From: Streptomyces roseirectus
GTDB lineage: Bacteria; Actinomycetota; Actinomycetes; Streptomycetales; Streptomycetaceae
Length of the DNA stretch: 64,000 bases
Direction of reading: 5' to 3'
NCBI RefSeq assembly: GCF_014489635.1
Contig: NZ_CP060828.1
Coordinates: 2,766,001-2,830,000, forward strand
The position numbers were made by a program, and so were the translations under genes. The notes under the pieces were generated by a model. The model did no database searches and was not told the DNA's origin. It worked only from the letters and a program-made list of their open reading frames with translations. Below are positions 17,816-25,841 of this stretch, one piece after another. How positions within the stretch are numbered: the first letter of the stretch is position 1; each line of letters opens with the position of its first letter.

Positions 17816-18007
17816 TCAGCGCCAGCTGTGCGGTGCCCTGAACCCGTTCTCGCGCTCAAGCCGACGCCAGCCGGCCCGTACGCGGCCTCGGTGTGCCGGG
17901 GTCTCGGCGGGGCGGGCGGCGGCGCGGGCCAGCAGGATCGCCGTGATGGCGGCGACTTCCTCGGGCTCGGCGTTGCCCTTCTCGACGCGGATGTCTGGGG
18001 TCGTCAT
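17816..18007 (-). CDS. accE: Acyl-CoA carboxylase epsilon subunit
   Basis: 63-residue protein starting MTTPDIRVEKGNAEPEEVAA, with a long Ala/Arg helix and a C-terminal WRRLERENGFRAPHSWR. This pattern, especially the RVEKGNA..EE.AA start and the W..L.R...R..HSW end, matches the small epsilon subunits that stabilise actinomycete acyl-CoA carboxylases. It lies 34 bases downstream of accB on the same strand, the expected arrangement. It assembles with the AccB carboxyltransferase and a biotinylated alpha subunit encoded elsewhere. Confidence 0.9.
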   Translation of the reverse strand: MTTPDIRVEKGNAEPEEVAAITAILLARAAARPAETPAHRGRVRAGWRRLERENGFRAPHSWR

Positions 18008-18041
18008 AGGAAGAGTCTCCGTGAGAGAGGTTTCCGCAGGG

Positions 18042-19625
18042 TTACTGCGGGGGGTTGCCGTGCTTGCGGGACGGCAGGTCCGCGTGCTTGGACTGGAGCA
18101 TCTGGAGGGACTTGATGAGGACTTCGCGGGTCTGCGCGGGGTCGATCACGTCGTCCACGAGGCCGCGTTCGGCGGCGTAGTACGGGTGCATCAGCTCGGC
18201 CTTGTACTCCTTGACCATGCGTGCGCGCATCGCCTCGGGGTCCTCGGCGCCGGCGATCTGGCGGCGGAAGATGACGTTGGCCGCGCCCTCGGCGCCCATG
18301 ACGGCGATCTCGTTGGTGGGCCAGGCGTAGGTGAGGTCCGCGCCGATGGACTGGCTGTCCATGACGATGTAGGCACCGCCGTACGCCTTGCGCAGGATCA
18401 GGGAGATGCGCGGGACGGTGGCGTTGCAGTACGCGTAGAGCAGCTTCGCGCCGTGGCGGATGATGCCGCCGTGTTCCTGGTCGACGCCGGGGAGGAAGCC
18501 CGGGACGTCCAGAAAAGTAACGATCGGGATGTTGAAAGCGTCGCACATCTGCACGAAGCGCGCAGCTTTTTCGGACGCCTCGATGTCGAGGACGCCGGCG
18601 AGAGTCTGGGGCTGGTTGGCGACGATGCCGACGACCTGGCCGTCGAGGCGGGCGAGCGCGCAGATGATGTTGCGGGCCCAGCGCTCGTGGACCTCGACGT
18701 AGTCGCCGTCGTCGACGATCTCCTCGATGACCTTGGTCATGTCGTAGGGGCGGTTGCCGTCGGCGGGGACGAGGTCGAGGAGGACGTCGCTGCGGCGGTC
18801 GGCGGGGTCCGTGGAGTCGACGCGCGGGGGGTTCTCGCGGTTGTTCTGCGGGAGCAGGGAGAGCAGGTACCGCACCTCCGCGATGCACGTCTCCTCGTCG
18901 TCGTAGGCGAAGTGGCAGACGCCGGAGGTCTCCGCGTGGACGTCGGCGCCGCCGAGGCCGTTCTGGGTGATCTCCTCGCCGGTGACCGCCTTGACGACGT
19001 CGGGGCCGGTGATGAACATCTGCGAGGTCTCGCGGACCATGAAGACGAAGTCGGTGAGGGCGGGGCTGTAGGCCGCGCCGCCCGCGCAGGGGCCGAGCAT
19101 CACGGAGATCTGCGGGATGACGCCGGACGCCTTGGTGTTGCGCTGGAAGATGCCGCCGTACCCGGCGAGGGCGGAGACGCCCTCCTGGATGCGGGCGCCG
19201 GCGCCGTCGTTGAGGGAGACCAGGGGCGCGCCGGCCGCGATGGCCATGTCCATGATCTTGTGGATCTTCGTGGCGTGGGCCTCGCCCAGCGCGCCGCCGA
19301 AGATGCGGAAGTCGTGGGCGTAGACGAAGACCGTGCGGCCCTCGACGGTGCCCCAGCCGGTGATGACGCCGTCGGTGTAGGGCTTCTTGGCCTCCAGGCC
19401 GAAGCCGACCGCGCGGTGCCGGCGCAGTTGCTCGACCTCCTGGAAGGAGCCCGGGTCGAGCAGCAGCTCGATGCGCTCGCGGGCGGTCAGCTTGCCCTTG
19501 GCGTGCTGCGCCTCGGTCGCCTTCTCGCTCGGCCCGGCCAGCGCGGCGGCGCGGATCTCGTGCAGCTCGGCGACCCGGCCCCGCGCGTCCGTCGGCTCAC
19601 CCGTGGCATCTTCCAAAACGGTCAT
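18042..19625 (-). CDS. accB: Acyl-CoA carboxylase carboxyltransferase beta subunit (acetyl/propionyl-CoA)
   Basis: 527-residue carboxyltransferase of the biotin-dependent acyl-CoA carboxylase. It transfers CO2 from biotin to acetyl- or propionyl-CoA to supply malonyl/methylmalonyl-CoA for fatty acids and polyketides. N- and C-terminal crotonase-like halves carry oxyanion-hole motifs (GPCAGGAAYSPALTDF; FLDVPGFLPGVDQE). The known specificity position, in the motif GGAYxVM near residue 420, is Ile (GGAYIVM) rather than Asp. In S. coelicolor Asp there marks propionyl-only PccB and Ile marks AccB, which also accepts acetyl-CoA. With accE just downstream this supports the acetyl-CoA type. ATG at 19625; the ribosome site is weak. 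Confidence 0.95.
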   Translation of the reverse strand: MTVLEDATGEPTDARGRVAELHEIRAAALAGPSEKATEAQHAKGKLTARERIELLLDPGSFQEVEQLRRHRAVGFGLEAKKPYTDGVITGWGTVEGRTVFVYAHDFRIFGGALGEAHATKIHKIMDMAIAAGAPLVSLNDGAGARIQEGVSALAGYGGIFQRNTKASGVIPQISVMLGPCAGGAAYSPALTDFVFMVRETSQMFITGPDVVKAVTGEEITQNGLGGADVHAETSGVCHFAYDDEETCIAEVRYLLSLLPQNNRENPPRVDSTDPADRRSDVLLDLVPADGNRPYDMTKVIEEIVDDGDYVEVHERWARNIICALARLDGQVVGIVANQPQTLAGVLDIEASEKAARFVQMCDAFNIPIVTFLDVPGFLPGVDQEHGGIIRHGAKLLYAYCNATVPRISLILRKAYGGAYIVMDSQSIGADLTYAWPTNEIAVMGAEGAANVIFRRQIAGAEDPEAMRARMVKEYKAELMHPYYAAERGLVDDVIDPAQTREVLIKSLQMLQSKHADLPSRKHGNPPQ

Positions 19626-19911
19626 GTAGTGACCATACGAAGTGCGCCGAGGATTGCGAGACGTCGACTCTGCACAGTCTCCGGCCCGTTTTCCTGGTAC
19701 CCCTGAACAGAAGCCGAGGTCGGTGCAGGTCTTCCGACTGTTTCAGGGGGCCGCGCGTTGTCGGGGGTCCACAAAGAACGCGAGTGAGAGTCGAGTCACA
19801 CACACGGGTGCGCTTGAGTGACACGGCTGAGCTTATAGCCCCTCTGGAGGCGATCTTCCGCGACGGAGAGTAGCTTCGTCAGCACGGTAGGGAAGTTGAA
19901 TGGAGGACATG

Positions 19912-20511
19912 ATGGGCATCTTCGGCCGTAAGAACGACGACGCCTCCGAGGCTCCGGCACCGAGCGCGGACCTGGCCGCCCTCACCGGCGACTACACGAT
20001 CGACCCGGCGCACTCGACGCTCGGCTTCACCGCGCGCCACGCGATGGTGACGAACGTGAAGGGCAAGTTCACCGACTTCACCGGCGAACTGCACCTGGAC
20101 GGCACCGACCCGTCCGCGTCCACGGCCTCCCTCGACGTCGTGATGGACAGCATCGACACCGGCTCCCCCGACCGCGACGGCCACCTGAAGAGCGCGGACT
20201 TCTTCAAGACGGACGAGTTCCCGTCGATGACGTTCCGTTCGACGAAGGCGGAGTCGCTGGGCGGGGAGGAGTACCGGCTGACCGGGGACCTGACGATCCT
20301 CGGCACGACCAGGCCGCTCACCATCGACCTGGAGTTCAACGGCGCCGCGAAGGACCCGTTCGGCAACGAGCGCGTCGGCTTCGAGGGCCGGGCGGAGATC
20401 CTGCGCTCGGAGTGGGGGGTGACCTGGAACGCGGCGCTGGAGACGGGCGGCGTCCTGGTCTCCGACAAGATCAAGCTCAACTTCGACATCTCGGCGATCA
20501 AGAAGGGCTGA
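19912..20511 (+). CDS. YceI-family lipid-binding-like protein
   Basis: 199-residue protein of the YceI family, a lipocalin-like barrel that in characterised members binds polyisoprenoids. Core motifs are YTIDPAHSTLGFTARHAMVTNVKGKF, RDGHLKSADFF and FPSMTFRST. There is no signal peptide, so it appears cytoplasmic, unlike the periplasmic Gram-negative relatives. The N-terminal 30 residues are polar and Ala/Asp-rich. The ATG at 19912 is placed 5 bases after GGAGG; ATGs at 19900 and 19909 are possible. It is divergent from accB, with a spacer of 286 bases that holds both promoters. Confidence 0.88.
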   Translation: MGIFGRKNDDASEAPAPSADLAALTGDYTIDPAHSTLGFTARHAMVTNVKGKFTDFTGELHLDGTDPSASTASLDVVMDSIDTGSPDRDGHLKSADFFKTDEFPSMTFRSTKAESLGGEEYRLTGDLTILGTTRPLTIDLEFNGAAKDPFGNERVGFEGRAEILRSEWGVTWNAALETGGVLVSDKIKLNFDISAIKKG

Positions 20512-20636
20512 TAACCGGTCGTCGAATCGGTCGTCCGGGGCAGTTTCTGTCTCTTCCTGGCAATCGGAACCAACTGTGACTCTTGGGTCGTATTCCGGGC
20601 ATCACCCAGGCTCGGAACCACGCACCGGGAGGCAGC

Positions 20637-21716
20637 TTGAGCAAGATGTCAGGTCCGCAGAACTACCCCGGCGCGGACCGGGGCCACTGGTACCAGACGA
20701 AGTACGGCGGCAGCTCGATGGAGGTCAACGTGGTGGTCCTCCATACGACGGAGGGCCGCAGCCTCCCCGACTACCAGGGCGGCGCCTCCGCCCCCAACCT
20801 CACCGCGCTGCCCGACCTGGCCGCGAAGAAGCTCCGCTGGTACCAGCACTTCCAGATCGACGTCTCCTCGCGCGCCCTGGTCAACTCCCCCGGCGGCGTC
20901 CAGACGAACACGCTGAACGTGTGCCAGGTGGAGCTGGTCGGCACCTGCGACCCCGAACTGCACGGCAAGTGGAAGGCGAACAACACCCCGCACCTCTACT
21001 GGCCGCAGGCCCCCGAGTGGGCGCTGCGCGAGGTCGCCCGCTTCCTGTCCTGGATGCACCACCAGCACGGCGTCCCGCTCAGGGGCCCCTCGTCGTGGCC
21101 CTCGTACCCCACGTCGGCCGGCAACCGGGGCGGCCAGCGCATGAGTCACGACCGCTGGAACGGCTTCCGGGGCATCTGCGGCCACATGCACGTCCCCGAG
21201 AACTGCGTCCACCCCGACACCCCCGTCCTGCGCGCCGACCTCACCTGGCAGCGGGCCGGCGATCTCCCGGTGGGCGCCGAGATCGTGTCGTTCGACGAGG
21301 ACGACGCCCCTGACGCCCCCCGGGTCTTCCGCACCGCCACCGTCACCCGCAACGAACCCGGCGTGAAGGGCTCGTACCGGATCACCACCCCCGACGCCGA
21401 GATCACCGCCACCCACGACCACCCGTGGCTGGTCCGCGCGGACGGCCGGATCGCCTGGGTGCCGAGCAAGGAACTCGACCCCTTCCGGCACCGCGTGCTG
21501 CGGGCGCTGCCCACGAGCGGCTGGGAAGGCGCCCCCGTCGCCGGGGCGGGTGACACGGCCGTCCTCGGGGTCGAGTACGTGGGTGAGCGGCCCATCGCGT
21601 CGTTGTCGACGAGTACGCGGACATACGTGGCCGGTGGGCTGCTCTGTCACAACACCCATGGGGATCCGGGGTCGATCGACTTCGAGACGCTGATCAGGTT
21701 CGCCAAGGGGGCGTGA
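20637..21716 (+). CDS. N-acetylmuramoyl-L-alanine amidase-type protein interrupted by a mini-intein
   Basis: 359-residue precursor. Residues 1-189 and 340-359 read as one zinc amidase (peptidoglycan recognition fold): VVVLHTTEG gives the first metal His (H36), GHMHVPEN (H183/H185) the second, and THGDPG (H341/D343) the terminal active-site motif. Between PEN and THGDPG lie 150 residues with all features of a splicing Hint domain (separate entry). Removal would join PEN to THGDPG and give a 209-residue amidase. The TTG at 20637 sits 4 bases after GGGAGG; an ATG at 20646 is in frame and 13 bases away. There is no signal peptide, so export is unexplained. No phage genes are nearby. Target is presumably peptidoglycan stem peptides, by family. 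Confidence 0.88.
   Translation: MSKMSGPQNYPGADRGHWYQTKYGGSSMEVNVVVLHTTEGRSLPDYQGGASAPNLTALPDLAAKKLRWYQHFQIDVSSRALVNSPGGVQTNTLNVCQVELVGTCDPELHGKWKANNTPHLYWPQAPEWALREVARFLSWMHHQHGVPLRGPSSWPSYPTSAGNRGGQRMSHDRWNGFRGICGHMHVPENCVHPDTPVLRADLTWQRAGDLPVGAEIVSFDEDDAPDAPRVFRTATVTRNEPGVKGSYRITTPDAEITATHDHPWLVRADGRIAWVPSKELDPFRHRVLRALPTSGWEGAPVAGAGDTAVLGVEYVGERPIASLSTSTRTYVAGGLLCHNTHGDPGSIDFETLIRFAKGA
21204..21653 (+). other. Mini-intein (Hint domain) within the amidase gene
   Basis: Encodes residues 190-339 of the amidase product, exactly 150 residues. Block A begins at the N-terminal nucleophile Cys1 (CVHPDTPVL). Block B is ITATHDHPWLV with the TxxH pattern (T68, H71 of the intein). The C-terminal blocks F/G read YVAGGLLCHN with penultimate His149 and terminal Asn150, followed by Thr as the +1 extein nucleophile. 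The middle is too short for a homing endonuclease, so this is an endonuclease-less mini-intein. Every residue needed for splicing is present. The insertion point falls between metal-ligand motifs of the host amidase, where precise splicing would be needed for activity. Confidence 0.85.
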
Positions 21717-21749
21717 GCCGGGGGGAGTCGAGGAGGGAGGGAAGGGGGC

Positions 21750-22949
21750 TCAGAACCAGTGCGGGCAGTGCGGGGTGCGGTCGGGGCGGAACAGGGCATC
21801 GGCGAGGGGGAGGGCGTCCGGGTGGTGGGCCTGGACGCGGCCGGCGCGGGCGAGGGTGGTCGGGGTGGTGCCGCCGAGGTAGACCGAGCCCAGGTCGCTG
21901 ACGTCCAGGGAGAGGTCCGGGGCCCGGTCCGTCCGTACGCACTCCGCCCCGCCGTCCCTGACGGTGAGCAGGTAGCGGCCGCGTTCGCCGAGGAAGGGGT
22001 CGTCGACGTCGAGGACCAGCTCGCCGTCGGTGAACCAGCCCCGGGCGGTCAGGGCGCGCGGGACGTCGAGGACGCGGACCCAGAGCCAGTCGCCGTGGCC
22101 GCTCGCCTCGGCGGCGCGGAAGTCCTCGAACCGCCAGCGCAGGGGGTGGCCCGGCGGGAGCTGCTTGAGGACGACCTTCTCGACGAGGTCGTGGTCGAGG
22201 ACGTAGCGGGCGAGGGCGGTGAACGCCTCGTCGGTCACGGCGATGGTCTCGTCGACGGAGAGGGTGCCGCTGTCGACGGTGTAGCCGGCGTAGCCGTCGG
22301 GGGTGCCGTCCTGGGCGCGGTGGACGGCGATGTAGCGGTGGGCCGGGGCGATCGGGGGCTGGCCGGCGCGCGTGGCCCACCAGCGGTGGGGGCGGGACAG
22401 GGCGCCGGGCTGGGTGCGGCGGTGGCGGTCGTAGATCTCTTCCATGAGGTCCACGGCGTCGTCGCGGCGCAGGACCTCGACCGTGCCCTTGTCCTCGTGG
22501 GGCCGCGCGAAGGCCGACCGGTGGCGCTGGACCGTCAGGCGCTCGTTGTACGTCGCCGGGCCGTAGCCGTACCTGCGGTAGATCGTGGCCTCGGAACACA
22601 GCAGGACGGCCAGGGCCTCGCCCCGGGCGCGGACGTCCGCGAGCTGGTGGCGCATCATCGCCGTCAGCACGCCCTGGCGGCGGTGGGTGGGCACGACGCC
22701 GACGGCCGAGACGCCGGCGACCGGGATCACGTGCTCGCCGGGGAGGGTGAGTTCGAAGCTGTAGGCGCCCGCCGTGCCGATGAGCTTTCCGTCGTCCGCC
22801 ACCGCGAAGAAGTTGCGGTCGTGCTCGTGGGCCGCCCACCAGACTCCGCCGCCGTCCTCCGCGCGGGGTTCCGGGAAGAGGCCGAACGCGGAGTGCATCG
22901 TGGTGACGAAGAGGTCGTGTTCCTCTTCGGTGGTGGGGCGGATGTGCAT
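21750..22949 (-). CDS. Eis-type GNAT N-acetyltransferase
   Basis: 399-residue member of the Eis-like family: N-terminal GNAT domain (MHIRPTTEEEHDLF; VAGVSAVGVVPTHRRQGVLTAM with the RRQG acetyl-CoA loop), a second degenerate GNAT-like region, and a C-terminal sterol-carrier-like domain starting about residue 290 (LDVDDPFLGERGRYLL). Eis proteins acetylate amines, including aminoglycosides and lysines. Substrate here is unknown. The ATG at 22949 has GGAAGG upstream. The frame stays open well upstream but that part is antisense to the neighbouring gene. Convergent with the amidase, divergent from the NB-ARC gene with a 105-base spacer. Confidence 0.9.
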   Translation of the reverse strand: MHIRPTTEEEHDLFVTTMHSAFGLFPEPRAEDGGGVWWAAHEHDRNFFAVADDGKLIGTAGAYSFELTLPGEHVIPVAGVSAVGVVPTHRRQGVLTAMMRHQLADVRARGEALAVLLCSEATIYRRYGYGPATYNERLTVQRHRSAFARPHEDKGTVEVLRRDDAVDLMEEIYDRHRRTQPGALSRPHRWWATRAGQPPIAPAHRYIAVHRAQDGTPDGYAGYTVDSGTLSVDETIAVTDEAFTALARYVLDHDLVEKVVLKQLPPGHPLRWRFEDFRAAEASGHGDWLWVRVLDVPRALTARGWFTDGELVLDVDDPFLGERGRYLLTVRDGGAECVRTDRAPDLSLDVSDLGSVYLGGTTPTTLARAGRVQAHHPDALPLADALFRPDRTPHCPHWF

Positions 22950-23054
22950 GGGTGCGGGTGCCTTCCGGAGGGGGGTGGTTGTTGTCGTCAGGGTGCCGTG
23001 GTGGTGTGCGGTGAGGTCAAGCCAATTACCGGGTGCGGGCGGCAGAATGGGGGG

Positions 23055-25322
23055 ATGCGCGGGGATCACATCGATTTCGGGGGCGCGACCTTCTACGGGC
23101 CGGTGTACGGGAAGGTCAAGGGCGGGGTCGTGGCGGTGCCGGTGTCGACGCTGCCCGGGGCGCCCGAGGGGTTCACCGGGCGGGAGAGGGAAGTCGCCGC
23201 CGTGCTGGGGGCGTTGGGGCGGGAGCGGGTCGTCTCCGTGTCCGGGCTCGCGGGGGTGGGGAAGACCGCGCTCGCCGTGGCCGTCGCTCATGAGGCGCGG
23301 GGGCGGGGGATGTTTCCCGGAGGTGTGCTGTTCGTCGATCTTCGAGGGTACGACGAGGTTCCCGTGAGCGCGGAGCAGGCCGTGTCGTCGTTGCTGCTGG
23401 CGCTCGGGGTGCGGGAAGGGGAGTTCGCGCGGTACCGGAGTGAACTGGCGTCCCGTGAGGCGATGTTGGTCGTGCTCGACAATGCGGGCGGGAGTGAGCA
23501 GGTGGTGCCCCTGCTGCCCGGGGAGGGAGCCGGGCATCGGGTGTTGGTGACGTCCCGGGACGTGCTGGATTCGTTCGCCGTGGGGTCCGTGGTGGTGGAG
23601 GCGTTGTCGGTGGGGGCCGGTGTGGAGTTGGTGGGGCGGGTGTTGGGCGGGGATCGGCGGGTTTCCGAAGAGGGGGGTGCCGTACGGGAGTTGGTGGAGG
23701 TGTGTGGGCGGTTGCCGTTGGCATTGGTGATCGTGGCGGCGTTGTTGCGGCGGCGACGGGGGCTGGGGGTCGGGGAGTTGGTGGCGGAGTTGAGGGGGGC
23801 GCGGGATCGAGTCGGGGCGTTTGTGGCGCGTGGGGTGGATCAGTACGGGAGGTCGCTTGTGTTGCGGCCGGTTTTTGATGCGATGTACCGGAGGTTGGGG
23901 GTGGAGGCGGCTCGGGTTTTCGGGGTGTTGGGGCTCGCGCCGGGGGAGGTGATCCGGGCGGATGTGGGGCGGGTGTTGGCGGGGGTGGGTGAGCGGGAGT
24001 GGGGGGTGGTTGTTGATGATTTGGTTGCTGCTTCGTTGTTGAGTGTGGTGGGGGGTGGTGGGGAGGGGTGGCGGATGCATGACTTGGTGCGGGTTTATGC
24101 GGCTTCTCGGGTGTCGGGGGAAGTGGCGGAGGAGGCCAAGAAGGCTTTGCTGCGCTTCTATTCGGTTCAGCTGGAGGCGGCCGACGCGGTCATCGAGAAC
24201 CCCAACGTCCTGCTGCGGGAGATGTTTCCCGGTGGGCAGGAGGAGGCTTTGGGGTGGTTCGAGACTGAGCGGACGGGGTTGATCAACGCGGTGTCGTGGG
24301 CCGAGGGGGGTGATGCGCGGACTGCGGTTCTCGTCCTGCGTCTCTCCCGCACCCTCATACCTCGCCTGGGCGCGTATCGGGCCCTCGACGATGTGACCAG
24401 GGTTTCGGGGATCGCCAGGGACACGGCACGGCGGCTGGGGCGACCGCTTGACGAAGCAGCCGCGTTGGGAGGTCTCGCCTTCCTGCTGACGGAGTTGCGC
24501 AGGTTCGACGAGGCGATCGGCGTCTGGCAGCAGGCGCTGAACCTGCAAGACGGTGCCCCGATAGGGCAGGCCAAGGCATGGAGTTACATGGCGGCCACGC
24601 TGAGCGGCCTGGGCAGGTTCGACGAGGCAATCGACACCTGCGCGAAGAGTCTGCGGTACCACCTCACGCTGGACGACCGGCCCCAAGTGGCCACCACCCG
24701 AGCCCAGTTGGCGATGGTGCTCGCCGAGAGCGGGCGGCTCGACGAGGCGTGCGCCATGTCGTACCAGGCGGCCACCGAGTTCGAACAGCTCGGCATGGCA
24801 CGTGAGTTGGCAGATTCTCTGCACAACTTGGGCAATGGCCTGCGACTCCTCGGCCGCCCGGCGGAAGCGCTGCCGCACATCGTCCACTCCTTGCGGATCC
24901 GGATCGAACTCAACGACTGGCGCTACAAGACGAACACCTGGATTGTCCTCGGTTTCCTCTTCCTCGACCTAGGCCAGCCCGACAGAGCGTTGCGGGCATT
25001 CACCCGCACCCTGGACTGGAGCGCTCTCCTCGGGGACAAGTACCAAGCGGCTGTGGCCTGGGCGAATATCGGCACCGCCCTGGGCAACCTGAAGCGATAT
25101 CGCGAGGCGGTCGATGCCTGCGGAACGGCCATCGAACTCGGTGCCGCCCTCGAAGAATGGCGGATCGTCGGCGCCGCGCACTTCGCAATGGGCTCAAACC
25201 TGTTCCGGAAGAAACGGAAGCGGGATGCCACCCGTTCCTTCCAAGCCGCCGCCGACGCCTACGAACGCGCCGGCATGTCCGAAGCGGCAGCCAACATGCG
25301 GGAGTTGGCAGACGGGTCGTAA
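23055..25322 (+). CDS. NB-ARC ATPase with tetratricopeptide repeats (AfsR/STAND-like, no DNA-binding domain)
   Basis: 755-residue STAND protein. It begins with a short beta motif (GDHIDFGGATFYGPVYGKV) seen at the N-terminus of many actinomycete STAND proteins. Then comes NB-ARC with Walker A GLAGVGKTALA (about 64-74), Walker B MLVVLDNAG (about 137), VLVTSRD, CGRLPLAL and an MHD-like RMHDLVRVYA (about 340). TPRs follow from about 430 to the end (RRFDEAIGVWQQALN, GRFDEAIDTCAKSL, GRPAEALPHIVHSL, KRYREAVDACGTAI). No OmpR or BTAD domain is present, so it is not a SARP. The part encoded by about 23550-24150 uses unusual codons for this genome (TTG, GTT, GGG, GAT). The 3' end overlaps the convergent anti-sigma-like gene by 64 bases. 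Confidence 0.88.
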   Translation: MRGDHIDFGGATFYGPVYGKVKGGVVAVPVSTLPGAPEGFTGREREVAAVLGALGRERVVSVSGLAGVGKTALAVAVAHEARGRGMFPGGVLFVDLRGYDEVPVSAEQAVSSLLLALGVREGEFARYRSELASREAMLVVLDNAGGSEQVVPLLPGEGAGHRVLVTSRDVLDSFAVGSVVVEALSVGAGVELVGRVLGGDRRVSEEGGAVRELVEVCGRLPLALVIVAALLRRRRGLGVGELVAELRGARDRVGAFVARGVDQYGRSLVLRPVFDAMYRRLGVEAARVFGVLGLAPGEVIRADVGRVLAGVGEREWGVVVDDLVAASLLSVVGGGGEGWRMHDLVRVYAASRVSGEVAEEAKKALLRFYSVQLEAADAVIENPNVLLREMFPGGQEEALGWFETERTGLINAVSWAEGGDARTAVLVLRLSRTLIPRLGAYRALDDVTRVSGIARDTARRLGRPLDEAAALGGLAFLLTELRRFDEAIGVWQQALNLQDGAPIGQAKAWSYMAATLSGLGRFDEAIDTCAKSLRYHLTLDDRPQVATTRAQLAMVLAESGRLDEACAMSYQAATEFEQLGMARELADSLHNLGNGLRLLGRPAEALPHIVHSLRIRIELNDWRYKTNTWIVLGFLFLDLGQPDRALRAFTRTLDWSALLGDKYQAAVAWANIGTALGNLKRYREAVDACGTAIELGAALEEWRIVGAAHFAMGSNLFRKKRKRDATRSFQAAADAYERAGMSEAAANMRELADGS

Positions 25323-25729
25323 CTCATCCTCGGCGTCACCGCGAATTCACACCATACGATTTTCCCGGGGTTCCGCTCGTCCACGCCCCACTTGTCCGCG
25401 AGGGCGGTGACGAGGCGGAGGCCGCGGCCGTGTTCCGACTCCGGGGCGGGGTCGGGGAGATGGAGTTCGCCGGGGCCGCTGTCGTGGACCTCGACGCGGA
25501 GGGTGTTGTCGGGGTGGAGGGTGAGGCGGAGGAGGAAACCCCGGCCGGGGAGGACGCCGTGGAGGAGGGCGTTCGTGGCCAACTCTCTGACGCAGAGGAG
25601 GACTTCGTCGAGGCGGGTGGTCATGTCCCAGTCCGTCAGGGCGTAACGGGTGAAGTGGCGGGCCTTGGTGACCGAGCGGGGGGTCCGGCGGTAGAAGGCT
25701 TCGCGGGTCTGGGGAGTTTGGTCGTTCAC
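25259..25729 (-). CDS. ATP-binding anti-sigma-factor-like protein (RsbW/SpoIIAB fold)
   Basis: 156-residue HATPase_c_2 protein typical of the many small ATP-binding regulators in Streptomyces. The N-terminal helix has FYRRTPRSVTKARHFTRY, the N-box is VRELATNALLHG, the G1 box VHDSGPG and the G2 region HGRGLRLVTALADKWG. Such proteins bind sigma factors or, in whiJ/abaA-type clusters, act alongside an XRE regulator and a DUF397 protein, as here. The start is uncertain: GTG at 25729 gives the usual VNDQTPQ start, but no clear ribosome site is seen and the frame opens to 25843. Divergent from the XRE gene, convergent and overlapping with the NB-ARC gene. Confidence 0.8.
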   Translation of the reverse strand: MNDQTPQTREAFYRRTPRSVTKARHFTRYALTDWDMTTRLDEVLLCVRELATNALLHGVLPGRGFLLRLTLHPDNTLRVEVHDSGPGELHLPDPAPESEHGRGLRLVTALADKWGVDERNPGKIVWCEFAVTPRMSYDPSANSRMLAAASDMPARS

Positions 25730-25773
25730 GGGATCAGGGTCGACCCAAGTCACTACTGTGAACCAGGGAGTGA

Positions 25774-25798
25774 GGTCGTAACACGGTTTATTACGACC
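25774..25798. promoter_or_regulatory. Operator-like inverted repeat GGTCGTAA-N9-TTACGACC
   Basis: Perfect 8-bp arms in the divergent spacer between the anti-sigma-like gene and the XRE regulator, 44 bases before the XRE start. Its position suits autoregulation by the XRE protein or coordinate control of both genes. Confidence 0.55.
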
Positions 25799-25841
25799 TT
25801 TTCGTGAGGACTTCGGGTGTGGCCGGGGAAAAGGAACTCGC

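Noticed and set aside
19597..19824. 75-codon minus frame overlapping the accB start
   Set aside because: It lies in the accB leader in another frame, with Arg/Cys-rich composition and no ribosome site.
20637..21716. Reading the Cys-to-Asn insert as an ordinary Hint domain of a polymorphic toxin
   Set aside because: Toxin Hint domains precede a C-terminal toxin; here the 20 residues after it complete the amidase motif, which favours a splicing intein.
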